Positions 12,866 through 24,988 of a stretch of DNA of 64,000 bases are shown here, in pieces. The stretch covers positions 27,338,501-27,402,500 of the forward strand of contig NC_092568.1 in assembly GCF_037975245.1 (NCBI RefSeq). The letters run 5' to 3'. The notes below the pieces were generated by a model, which did no database searches, was not told the DNA's origin, and saw only the letters and a program-made list of their open reading frames with translations. This DNA is from Apostichopus japonicus (taxonomy: Eukaryota > Echinodermata > Holothuroidea > Aspidochirotida > Stichopodidae). Position 1 is the first letter of the stretch. Every line of letters starts with the position of its first letter. The position numbers and the translations under genes are program-made.

Positions 12866-14840
12866 TCGAAATTACCCCTTTCGTCTCACGCCGTATACAC
12901 ATGCATGCATAGATTACTGTTCCGACAGAAAGCCTTTTATTATTTTTGTAGGAAGTAAAGTCCTCTTTCCACAACTTCTACTCGATATAAATATTTCAGT
13001 CTCTGGCTTGTAAGTTGCAAGTGATTTAACTAACTAAATATACCTAAGGGGAAATGAAAACTGTAGAAATTCCCTTTGTTCCTCCATAAACTTGTCACGG
13101 GATAAACAGATCATTTGTATAAAACTATAAGAAGATTTTCAATTGCAATAAGTTTCATGTGCAACATGTCGGTTACCCGTACCCAATTAAAAGAGATTTA
13201 TACGTTCCTTCTGGAAATATTTCAGCTTCAATTTTTGTACAAATACATTTCTACTCATTTCTTCCAATTTTCCAATGAAGAAAGTTACACCATCTGTCAA
13301 TTAAAGTTGTGTTCTTCTGGGGGTTTTTTCGGTTCGCATCTGAAAGGGATTTTGCTTTGATCGAAACATCTGATCATCATCATTTTCTACTTTTACATGT
13401 ACACAGCTTCTTCTTGGTTGCTTGTTTGTTTGGGTGGGGAGGGGAGAGTGGGGTCAGGGGAGGGGAGGGGAGGGAGAGGGAGAGAAGAAAGAGGAAGTGG
13501 CAGAGCAGTTGGTTCGCAGTTTCTTTCTCTCTTCTAGAATGTTTCTCATCACTTCTGTTTTCTACCTTGAATATTTGATGTAAATATAAAACAAATTAAA
13601 TCACAAAGAACAAAACAAAGAAGGAACATATAATTCTTAAGTAATTTTAACCCTCGATAATAAATTTAGATATTTATTGACATACAGCTCCAACTTGAGG
13701 GGTTAAAAGCCTCTTAACTAACCCTGAAATTGGGAATATCTTTTTCAAATTCTATTTCTCATCGCAAGACGAGAAAGCTGAGAATCTTTTATCAATAGCG
13801 TCTAGATTTTGTATAACGTGACAGTTATGAATATCAAATGTCACATTTAGTATGCAGAACGAGTCAAATCGTCCATAACACCTCTCAATCGCTGGGGATT
13901 TATGTGCGTAAATCTATTCTATGGAGAATGACTTTATATATAATTATGAATGTAGTCGAGTAGCAAACGTGTAGAGGGAAAACAAAGTCAAACTAAAACA
14001 TCAACAAGTGTGTTCTAATGAGATCCCGAATTAAATACAAATAACCTTTAAGCGACAAAAAGAAATACAAAAAGGAAAACAAAAAACGAGAATAAAAGAA
14101 ACGGGCGTTCGATTTAACTGTCAATTTCTAATGCTATAATTTTCTATAGATGCATGACGTCACTGCTTACGTGTTTGGCATCAAACTAAATGCAATAATG
14201 AACCACCGTTGCATCACGGGAACGATTTCGTATGCACGCTCTCTGTTATAGATTTAACTAAATAAAGAGAAAATATTATAGTCTGACAGGATAGTAAGTA
14301 TAAGCAATGAACACGAAACGTCAGGCCTTAAAAGGACTGCTTTGTTATAACTTCCTCAACAATTTATCAAAGACTTAAAGATAATGGTTCTCTTTCATCC
14401 ACAATTTTAAAATGCTTTTAACGGTTTAACTCAGGCTCAGACAGGTAACTGCTTTCATAATCTTTAAAATTCTTCTATTTATTTATTTTATATATATATA
14501 TTTTTCGGTTCTATTCAAATACAAAATGTTGAAAATATTGACGTATTTGTTACATTATGTGGATTGTGTGAAATGTAGTTTGTAACCAACATGTGCAAAA
14601 TTCATTAGAATGAGGTCTCTTTTTTGTGGGGGGGGGGGTGGCGTTGGATATAATGTAACCACAATGTTGCAACAACATGTGGGGGATCTAGGAACTGAGT
14701 CGAGACAGACTCACCGAGGGGTGGGGGGGGGGGGGCGTTGAGAGGTATTTGGTGGGGTTGAAATGTCTTCACACATTTAATATTACATCCCAGTGGGCCG
14801 ACCTGAAACTTGTCTTTTTGCCCACTCCTCGATTGTTGTT
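12866..14840. other. AT-rich sequence, no gene; strong G-tracts
   Basis: No gene recognised. 13430-13482 contains repeated GGGGAGGGG-type blocks with G-quadruplex potential, and further G runs lie at about 14628 and 14724. A TGACGTCA octamer lies at 14155-14162. Confidence 0.45.
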
Positions 14841-14842
14841 CA

Positions 14843-14930
14843 TTTTTAACAGTTGTTCACTGTTCGACTGTAAATTAACAAATAAAGTACGTTTTTCTGC
14901 ACAAACATTGAGATATCATTAAAAATTATG
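14843..14930 (+). repeat. Dispersed repeat G copy 1 abutting TA array
   Basis: An 80-90 bp block ('gactgtaaattaacaaataa', 'gtacgtttttctgcacaaac', 'atatcattaaaa') is nearly identical to 20288-20376, and both run directly into a TA array. It holds an AATAAA, so it is probably the 3' end of an unidentified retroelement. Confidence 0.8.
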
Positions 14931-14966
14931 ATATATATGATATATATATGATATATGATATATATA

Positions 14967-15001
<35 letters not shown>

Positions 15002-15006
15002 TATAA

Positions 15007-15103
<97 letters not shown>
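14930..15103. repeat. (TA)n array between two element tails
   Basis: TA with 'gatatatatgatata' steps at its left end. Repeat G adjoins on the left and the 3' end of a Penelope-like element on the right. Confidence 0.95.
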
Positions 15104-15105
<2 letters not shown>

Positions 15106-15804
15106 AATAACGGAAAAACTGTTAAACAACTAAGGCTGGATCTCGAGTGAGATACAATAATTGAATTAGGTAAGTGATTGGAAGTAAAACAGCCAATGTT
15201 TGGTTTTTGCAGAGCTTTCGAGCAAAACTAGCTCTTCTTCAGTGCATGATCACCGAAAGTGACAAGGAGTAGCAGGAATTGAAACTATTTTATAGAGAAG
15301 ATGTCGGCATAGTTGTAAAGGCAAAGCGACTTACTGATTTCTGCTGAATTGAGCAGAAGTTTTAGAAATTCGGATTATTTTAATCCGCGTCGGATTATTT
15401 TAATCCGATTCCGTCGTAATTGTAAAGGAATTGTTTTGGTTTATCTGGGACGGCAAATCGTTTCTGATGTTTAAACCGAATGGTGCCGTGGTCTTTAGGT
15501 TGAGTTCCCAGAAATTTTCTTTCGCTTTCCTAGATTTATCTGTCCAAGAATCGTTCTGGTCAATGGCAATAACACGCAAATTCTCAATTGAATGATTTTG
15601 GAGATTGAAGTGATTTGCAACAGGTTGGTAGATCTTTTTTGTTTTGATCGCCGATCTATGTTGTGTCATTCTCATTCTAAGAGTGTTTTTTGACTCTCCA
15701 ATGTATTGTAAGTTACAAATATTGCAGTAGATGAGGTAAATGACATTTTTGGATAGGCAGTTAATTTTGTGCCGAATTTGGAACGTGCGTTTGGTTTGGT
15801 TGCT
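15104..15804 (-). mobile_element. Penelope-like element, 5'-truncated
   Basis: Coding strand is minus. The element fragment begins in a TA array at 15804, carries the C-terminal GIY-YIG endonuclease frame (15400-15804), and continues through a 3' non-coding part to 'aacagtttttccgttattcc' at 15104, where the next TA array starts. The 3' part includes 'ctgaagaagagctag', a motif I associate with Penelope-like 3' ends. Related 3' ends without coding sequence lie at 27186-27362 (minus) and about 51081-51112 (plus). The reverse transcriptase portion is missing, so it is dead or non-autonomous. Confidence 0.88.
15400..15804 (-). pseudogene. GIY-YIG endonuclease domain of a Penelope-like element (C-terminal fragment)
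   Basis: The frame gives 134 codons plus TAA. It opens right after an in-frame TAG inside the TA array, so the N-terminal reverse transcriptase domain is lost. Reading from the first codon, residues 20-27 are NVIYLIYC, 34-37 are YIGE, and Arg43/Arg45 begin the helix that follows (TLRMRMTQHR). These match the two half-motifs of GIY-YIG nucleases. C27-x2-C30 and H65-x5-H71 look like the Cys/His zinc-binding set of Penelope endonucleases. Glu96 in KENFWE fits the metal-binding Glu, and KTTAPFGLN fits the usual end of the domain. In an active element this domain nicks target DNA for reverse transcription. The preserved motifs and lack of internal stops suggest fairly recent decay. The stop lies within a duplicated 'cggattattttaatccg'. 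Confidence 0.87.
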
Positions 15805-15807
15805 CTA

Positions 15808-16700
<893 letters not shown>

Positions 16701-16713
16701 CGCCTGACTATAG

Positions 16714-16810
16714 CAGCCGTTCTTAATAAGCGGCCCGAGGACCACATCCGGCTCGTTAAAGATTTCAAGCGGGCATGAGGTCGGTCCACAATTTTGCATC
16801 TATCGGATAT
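16714..16810 (+). mobile_element. Probable end of an old hAT-type DNA transposon
   Basis: Starts 'cagccgttcttaataagcgg' followed by 'cccgaggaccacatccggc', which resembles the 'CAG.GGTTCTTAA..GCGGCCCG' ends common in Charlie-type hAT elements. No matching 3' end or 8-bp duplication was found, so only one end is supported. Confidence 0.45.
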
Positions 16811-16997
16811 ACAGGCCCACCAAGGCCTTAGTCTTTAACACACCATTGGCCTATTCTGCATGCACATTGCTCACTTTAGGGTGCATGGGATTTGGGTTCC
16901 CTGTGGCTCTTTGCTACAACCATGGTGCTTCATTTTGTTCCTCGTAGTAACTTTTTTTTTAAAGACATGTAACGTACTATATGAAGAGGATTTTCTA

Positions 16998-17600
16998 GTA
17001 TAAGCAACGTGGACATATCCCAGCCAGGCTTAACATTACTTGGCTTATAATGTTATGCTTTTTAACACGAAGCAACTTTATGTTCTAATATTCTCTTCGT
17101 GGATATCCGTTTTCAGCGGAGTTTTAATTTATACTATTGTTTATATATATAAATGTTTTATTAAGGCGCTATCATCGAACTTAATCAAAATGTTATCATT
17201 CCTTTTCCTTCTGCATGTACAGATCAGTGTGAATATTATACAGACTTTTATGTGGCTATAGGCCGGAAGTGAAATTTGACCTTTGACCCTCTCCAACTGT
17301 TCATGTTTCTCTTTGCCCCTTGTGGAAGAACTTAGAATCTATGTAGCCTATCACAGTAAGCAACGTGGAAATATCGCGTGCTAACTAATAATCCTCACTC
17401 TGGGCGTTTACCACTATAAACATATATATTATAATTATTATTTTTTTTAAATTTCCAACCAGTTTAAGGTTGTAATATTTCTCATTTAAAGAGCTATATT
17501 CGAGTTTCATCAAAATGGTATCGTCATATTTTCTTTCCTGTACAGTTTAGTATGATTATCAGACCTATATGCTATGTTGATACCGACCGGAAATACACGT
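16998..17600 (+). repeat. Diverged tandem duplication, about 325-355 bp period
   Basis: Copy 1 (16998-17275) and copy 2 (17351-17600) share, in order, 'agcaacgtgga.atatc', 'gcta.....cga', 'tcaaaatg.tatc', 'tgtacag' and 'ccggaa'. The spacing varies through indels, so the duplication is old. Confidence 0.65.
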
Positions 17601-18820
17601 TTAAGTCGACTCTATAACGTGTAACTTTAAAAATAAAATAAAAACTAGTGAAACGTTTTATACTTAACCTGGAGACAGTAATAGACACAGCAATAAAAGT
17701 TGCAGGAAATGGTGCTTTTCTTACAGGAAATGAATACAATTCATCAATTCATTTCATCATGCAAATAAATAGCTCACAATAGCCGATATGAATATTTCAG
17801 GCGTCATACAAAACTTTGTCAATTATAAGTCCGTTGTTTCTAAGATTACTTTAATTGAAAACTGTATTTAATTGCTCTAATTTCTTATAAATCCATCAGT
17901 ATTTTCGCGTAAGACTATAATAGTTGGTGAGGTCGTCCACTTTTAGCTTGACATTTATTTGATTTGGAAAGCAATTTTAAAAACTCTCTTAACTCCCTTT
18001 GCCTGAAGAACTAATTTATTTCATAATTTAGATGATAATGTTGGATGAAGAAAATTCAACGCAGTCGTGCAATTTCAATTGAGCCGCAAGTCAGCATATA
18101 CATATACATATGCGTACGTGGTGAAGGAAAAAAAACACATTAGAAAATGGATTAAAAAAATGTTTAACGAAAAAAAAGAAGGTTAACGAGTAAGAGGTTC
18201 GTCGAATAACTGTTCATAGCCCTATTTTCTGATAGTAATTTCCTTATCACGCCGTTCGTCATTTGTTTTTAAATTACTTTTTCGAATATCGCACAAAACC
18301 TACACAACAAAACAACACATCACTGGTTTCACAGCAGTGTATAGATATAGCCCATAGTGCATGTCTATAGTGTGCCTCCTATACGTAATAATTAACTTGA
18401 GTTCTAAATAAAGCAGATTGACAAATAACTGTTAAGGCCTGGTAAGACCTTTAAATATGTTCCAAAATAATCAACAACTGCCTTCACGAGCAAACAAAAG
18501 AAATATATTGCAACTATAGAAATGTAGAAAATTTGTTATTGAAACTTTGTGTGTGCTTTGCTCTGTGACTTCTCTTCCTTTTTCCTTTTTTTTTGGGGGG
18601 GGGGGGGGTCTTTTTGGGAGAAGAAGCAAACAAACATTTTCATGTCCATGCTTAGTTGAAGATTTTGCAATGTCTCTCTCGAGGAATCTGCAACAATGGA
18701 GGGAAGGAAAGAGTATATATGCACTCACAGTCGTAACTCCTCAAAAGTTGCCGTTGTACTTTACTGACAGAAACAAAATTCTTCATGATTGAAGTTGACC
18801 TATAGAGAGTCCGTATTTGT
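17601..18820. other. AT-rich sequence, no gene; G-run at about 18595
   Basis: No gene recognised. A poly-G run at 18595-18608 lies in a locally open stretch on both strands, which I treat as chance. Confidence 0.4.
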
Positions 18821-18840
18821 ACTCATATTCTAGCGTAGTA

Positions 18841-18980
18841 CTCGTACTCTCCGTCATGAATATGCAACATTAAGTACCCTTACTGGGGCTGAGTCAAGGA
18901 GTCTTGTTCTCGTACTCTCCGTCATGAATATGCAACATTAAGTACCCTTACTAGGGCCGAGTCAAGGAGTTTTGTGCTCG
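18841..18980 (+). repeat. 68-bp tandem duplication
   Basis: Two nearly identical 68-bp units (18841-18908 and 18909-18976) with a start of a third ('ctcg' at 18977). They differ at only a few bases, so the duplication is recent. A diverged inverted relative lies around 26376-26455. Confidence 0.9.
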
Positions 18981-20287
18981 ATACTTGTAACCTAACGAGA
19001 CATCTAATTGTACACGCATGTATGCCATGGTACATTGGCATAATACAAGTCTAGTATCGGAAAAGCCGCCAAGTCATAAGCATAGGAGACCCGGCAAGAC
19101 CAATGCTATAACCCCCCCCTTCCACCCGTCCTCTTCCCTCTACCAGCCCCCTCCCCAAATGACGAAAGTCATATAGTTGTTAATGATGTACATATCTAGC
19201 CTTGGAGATATGTGATGACTGTAGAATAATGGACGTGCATGATTTGAGCCGAATGTTAGACGGGAATTCCCTAAACTATGTTACAACATAGATAATATTT
19301 GCACATCCAAATCTTGTAATTTGTTTTTTTGCAGTTTCGTTTAGCGAATGTGAGGAATTCGATGAAGTTGCAACGCCTCGTCACAAGCCATTATTGTTTC
19401 TTATTGTTACATCAATTTCCCGCAAACTCGAAAAAAACAGACTGTAAATCTTCTTGTAAAAGTTGTATAGATGTTTCTGTTTTTTCTTTTATAATTGAAG
19501 ACGACTTAAACGTTAACAGTGCGTGACGATATACTGTATCCTAACATACTTCAATACCTTCGACACGTTCAGCTATTTGACAAATACACTTTAGTTAATA
19601 CTTTTCTTGACACTGCAATTCACTTATAGACTGTATGTAATCAACTTCTAATTGAGATGATATGAGATGTAATGGAGATAAGTTAGTACGCTTTATTTGT
19701 TTCAGTCAATATATCCTTGAACTTATCCTTTTCATGTGCAAACTTGGTAAAAAAGGTTGCCGGTTGGATGTTGAACCTGCGTTTGTAAGAAGAACAAAAA
19801 CGCACATTGTGAAATATATCAGTGACTTGCGCAAAGGGTTTGGGAAAGGATAAATTCCCCCACCACCATCCCCACCATCAACCACCATGAACGACCCTAG
19901 AACCACGCCCTGCTTTGAAAGGGGGGGGGGTCACTTCATCTCCGGATATACAACAGAAATCGGGATAAATGTTGGAAACAAAATCGAGATAGTAATGACA
20001 TGATCGGTGAATAGAGCATGACAAACATCTTGCATGACGACTATACAGGGGGAAATGAACCCTACGAAGCACATTGAATCCCGTAAAAACGTAAACACAA
20101 TGCGCTTCACATCGCATAACGAAAACACTAATTTCATTTCATTATCAACCTTGCATGAAGTACTGCATTCACGATTTTTTGGTGATCTCGTGGAGGAGAA
20201 GGAGGGGGGGGGGGGGGAGGGCATGGGGGAGGGGGGAAGGAGAGGGACTTAAGGTTACTGAATATATGCAAACCGTCGTCTGAATTC
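18981..20287. other. No gene; poly-G tracts
   Basis: G runs lie at 19920-19931 and 20200-20245, the latter among the densest G blocks in the window. No gene is recognised. Confidence 0.4.
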
Positions 20288-20481
<194 letters not shown>

Positions 20482-22260
20482 TATGAACACTTCTTCTATC
20501 TTGTTATTGTTGGCTTTTTTGTTTTATAATTTTATAATTTTATAAATTAGTTTTCTCAGGAATGTGTCATAACAAATTTTATACTTACACAAATTGACAT
20601 GAAAGGAAATGTACTTGTAAACTCTTCTCGCGTAATTTTATCACTGACAGCTCTGTGGTCGCTAGAGGCATTCAGAAAATTAAAACTCAACTTTTAATAA
20701 GATTTTTCATTTTATACAAAACAAAAACGGATTAAACTTTGATAATTAGTACAACAACTTGATTATTTAAGGGATAATGTTGTTTCTCATTGATATTTCC
20801 GCAAAATATAAGCTAATTTTCTGCGAAACTCATCGAATAATTTCGTAAAACTTCGACGTTAGTCTTATGCCATTTTTTTTGGTTAATAAGTTTTAAATTA
20901 ACTGTCAATCAGTTTTGACAAAAATCCCTTGAGTCGATACTGTGATTAACAAAATATCTCGAATTATACAGATCTCCTGTTTGACAACGACAACTTTCAG
21001 TAATAACAAACCGGAATAAGTATATACCTGGATGCTTGCATGCATGTGTAACATAGTTCATGTTAAAATCTCTTCGTAGTACGATGTACGAGCAAATATG
21101 GCGGCGCATGTATAGCTTGTCACATAATAAAAGTTACAAGTTGCTATAGTTTATAGGTGATGACATCTTTTTAAGATTTAGTTAGATATACATATATCCA
21201 TGCTGTGTCACTTACATTAGAATGATATGTTATTACTTCTCACCGGAATAACGATATGTCAATATATAGGTATATCTTAACACACCAAAAACCATATAAC
21301 ATGTTTATACGGTACAACCTAAACAGTGGGAAATTCCTCAACACTTGTTGCAAAAGTTGCGAATATGGCACCATTTTCCATCTACGTATTCTCCTGTTAA
21401 CCTTAGAGCCCTTCTCTTGACGACGTTATATCACCCCCTCCCTCCACCCTGCCCCTCCCCCCCCCTCAGTAGTACAAAAAAGTGGTAGTGCCCCTGGAAT
21501 TAGATAGTTAAAACCAAGAAGAAAAGATCATTAATGCCTTCATTGCAATGTAACAATGCAAAACATTTCAAGATAAGCAGTGATCAGAATACCATATAAA
21601 GTTAGGTTAGTGATATTGAAATTTCCAATCGTGAAAGGATAATGAATAATGAATTAACTGAAGACTTTATTTTTCATCCTGAACAGTAAATTAATCAATG
21701 AAAAGCAGGTTAGAAATATATTTTTGGCCATGCTGATCTAATAATGGCATTTCACTGACTTTCACTTTAACTTGATCGATGAGAATAATATTATTGATAA
21801 TGTCACTTCAAACCATGAACATAAAAATTACTGAAGCGAAGCGGGTGTTTTGCAAGTAAAGAAAAGGAGGTTAGTTTGATATAAAAGGTGTTAGTATAAG
21901 ATTCTTGCTCTTAATATATTTCTAAAACATAAAGCATCGATGATAACATTGAGTTAATAGAGTGCATGTGGTTTCCATCAAGGGGTAAGCCCTACACCAT
22001 ATCAAAAGAGACAGGTGATGCAATTGGTCTTTTCATTTCATTTTTATAGGTGATAACATATATTACTTACATTGCCATATGTTTTCAATTACATTCGTAG
22101 AATGACAAGAAGTTAACATTAAACAGATCACAATCTTGGTCACAAAGCGTACAGCTCACGACTGAATCAAGAGTGAAGAGTGACGAAATATCTAGAACCC
22201 TGGCAAAAAAAATATATATGGAACTATGACAGGGTTGAACATGTCTTTACAGGATTGTTT
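20482..22260. other. AT-rich sequence, no gene
   Basis: No gene recognised; a C-rich run lies at about 21426-21466. Confidence 0.4.
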
Positions 22261-22261
22261 A

Positions 22262-22386
22262 TAATGGTATGGTATTGCATGACATGGCATGGCATTGTAT
22301 GGTATGGTATGGAATATATATATATATATCTATCTATATATCTATCTATATATATATATATATATATATAATATAATATAATATAA
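22262..22386. repeat. (ATGGT)n plus TA/TATC microsatellite
   Basis: An imperfect pentanucleotide ATGGT/ATGGC repeat (22262-22315) runs into TA, TATC and 'atataata' steps. Confidence 0.85.
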
Positions 22387-22505
22387 CGAAAATCCACGTT
22401 TACTCCAAAAGAAAATATTATTAGAGAAAACCAGAGAAATAAGATATGACTCATAATTGACAAATAAGGAGTAAAGTTTTAGAAAAAAATGTCTTAAACT
22501 TTACT

Positions 22506-22507
<2 letters not shown>

Positions 22508-22589
<82 letters not shown>
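22508..22589. repeat. (TA)n microsatellite
   Basis: Pure TA, about 40 units. Confidence 0.95.
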
Positions 22590-22592
<3 letters not shown>

Positions 22593-23752
22593 TAAATTAT
22601 TTTGAAAGATTTCTTTAAATGTCATCAGTATTGACCCCAAATATGCTAGAACGTTAAGAAATGGCCACTCAAACTCCAATTTCGGCATGCGACGTTACAA
22701 CCATAGATAGTGCAAAGTATTTTTTATGCTCAATGAGAAACAAGGAGAAGAAGATAGGAAGCTAGGCCAGCGGAAACGTTTTGAATATCTCTGTTATCGA
22801 TGAGTTTGAAAAGTCCTCGACAAGATAAGACTGTAATTAAATGTCATTATGTATAGTTCTATGAAGTGCATTGCTCCTTCTAACTTATGATTATTTGTCA
22901 CTTCATCGTGCGAGAAGATTGCCAGGGCACCTATCCAGGATTAAATATACAATCCTTGTTGCAATATAATCCAGAGAACCGTCGTGGAAAACCTCATTTC
23001 GTATCATGCATAAATGATGGAAGTTCAGGTTAATGACTAGGCCTACCCTTGACTGTAAAGTTATGGAAAGGAAATGGTTGAATCGCTTCCAGCAATGTTA
23101 TTCTCTTCATATGCTTTAATAAGTTAATATACAAAAAATATTGATAAAAAAATAATGAGGTTAACAGGTCTTCGCAAGATTATGCTCATAAGAAATATTT
23201 GTATAGTCGTCTGAAAATAAATATCAGCCAAGTGTCTGAAAGTAATATTGAAAATAATTTTAAAGTTGCTATAACATTTTAATATTAATAAGAAGAAGCA
23301 TTGCAAAATGTCAATTTCTAAGACACATGTCAACATAATTTAATAAGGGAAAATCAGTCGTAGCTTGAAATTTTTTAATTAACACAAATTTACTTCAAAG
23401 AGAGAAAGAAAACAATATTTTACCAAACTGCAGAAAATTTACTTCTAGCTCATTTCAGAAGCTATAGGAGTTAACATCTATAATAGCAGAAGGGCTGAAT
23501 ATCACTATATGAATAAAAAAAGTAAGAATATCAAACAGAGCTAACCGATAGACCCAAAATAAAATGAATAAGTTGATAATTCTTGTTCTCTTGTATAGCG
23601 ACTTTGAAAGGACAACAAATGTTAGAACTAGGATTTTTTTGGAGAAGAATGCAATTCAGCAATAGGCCTGTATGTTTTATAACAAAGCCAAGAATGAACA
23701 CACAAAGGGGTATGACAGGGGTACATACACGGGTGCGTCAGTGATGAACAAT
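22590..23752. other. AT-rich sequence, no gene
   Basis: No gene recognised; short open frames only. Confidence 0.4.
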
Positions 23753-23760
23753 GTAATATC

Positions 23761-23955
23761 CAGGCGCGTAGCCAGGAATTTGCCAAGGGAGGGGCGAAAA
23801 TGTAGACAAAATTCAGAGCCGTAGATACGACATTGCAAACTATCTAAGAGTAGCGCCACCATAATTGGCGAGAAGCGTACAAGAAAATTTTGGCTGAAAA
23901 TGCCTCCCAGGCGGCTGCCCCTTCGCCCCCCCCCCCCTCCTTGGCTACGCGCCTG
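23761..23955. mobile_element. hAT-type MITE 1 (195 bp)
   Basis: Perfect 14-bp terminal inverted repeats (CAGGCGCGTAGCCA at the left, its reverse complement at the right), flanked by an identical 8-bp direct repeat GTAATATC at 23753-23760 and 23956-23963. The 8-bp duplication and CAG ends are the signature of the hAT superfamily. At 195 bp it has no room for a transposase, so it is non-autonomous. The inside contains a long C run. It shares the CAGGSGCGTAGC terminus with MITE 2. Confidence 0.92.
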
Positions 23956-23963
23956 GTAATATC

Positions 23964-24609
23964 AAACAAAAGAGGTGAAAACGTCTATAGCCCTTTGATC
24001 TGTCTAGCATCTCCGTATACTGTGCAGAAAATTCTGCTTCACTTTGAAGGCGATCAAAGGTTATGTTAGAAACAAACATTTCACTAATACCAACCCCCTG
24101 ATTGAATATAGTTAGCAGCAGTATACGCCGTAAAGGTCAACTGTCTTATTAACAAATTGGAACATTTTATGATTTACTGAAAGTTTCTTAAACACGTTGT
24201 GGGTGGTTCCTCGTATAAAAGTAATTTTTCTCAGATATTGACTTAAGTGAATATAAACAATTAAGTGTAACTAGTGTGGGCTACGGGTGGTGAGGTTGGT
24301 TGAAAGGGTAACGGGCTCTGAGAATGATAGTAAAGCAGTGTAAAATTGTGATCGTGCAATTGTGCAAATTGTGATAACCATTTTTGTATCACTAGCATAC
24401 TTCGCAGGGAAGACTGATTTTAAAACTCTCTCAAAACAATATCGGAGACTACCTTAACATATGGTTGTCTTGAAGGGTAAGCTATTTTTACCAGATAAAA
24501 CCCAAACCCTTACTTAAAGAAGTGGACCATATAATAGGCGGCATGTAATGTCATCATTTCACTAGCTCAGTGTTATATTTATTTCATCAATAAACAACTA
24601 TTTTGTGCG
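23964..24609. other. AT-rich sequence, no gene
   Basis: Nothing recognised between MITE 1 and the satellite. Confidence 0.4.
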
Positions 24610-24988
24610 ACTGTTACTATCATGATATCACAATAGCTTGTGTGACTGTTGCTATGATGATATCACAATAGCTTGTGTGACTGTTGCTATCATGATATCA
24701 CAATAGCTTGTGTGACTGTTGCTATGATGATATCACAATAGCTTGTGTGACTGTTGCTTTGATGATATCACAACAGCCTGTGTGACTGTTGCTATGATGA
24801 TATCACAATAGCTTGTGTGACTGTTGCTATGATGATATCTCAATATCTTGTATGACTGTTGCTATGATGATATCACAATAGCTTGTGTGACGGTTGCTAT
24901 GATGATATCACAATGGCTTGTGTGACTGTTGCTATAAAGATATCACAACAGCCTGTGTGACTGTTGCTATGATGATATCACAATAGCG
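24610..24988 (+). repeat. 35-bp satellite, about 10.8 copies
   Basis: Units begin at 24610, 24645, 24680, 24715 and so on every 35 bp to 24960, with no length change across the array. Variants ('caacagcctg' for 'caatagcttg') mark units near 24750 and 24925. Each unit contains inverted pairs (CACAA/TTGTG and ATAGC/GCTAT) that allow small hairpins. Confidence 0.97.
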
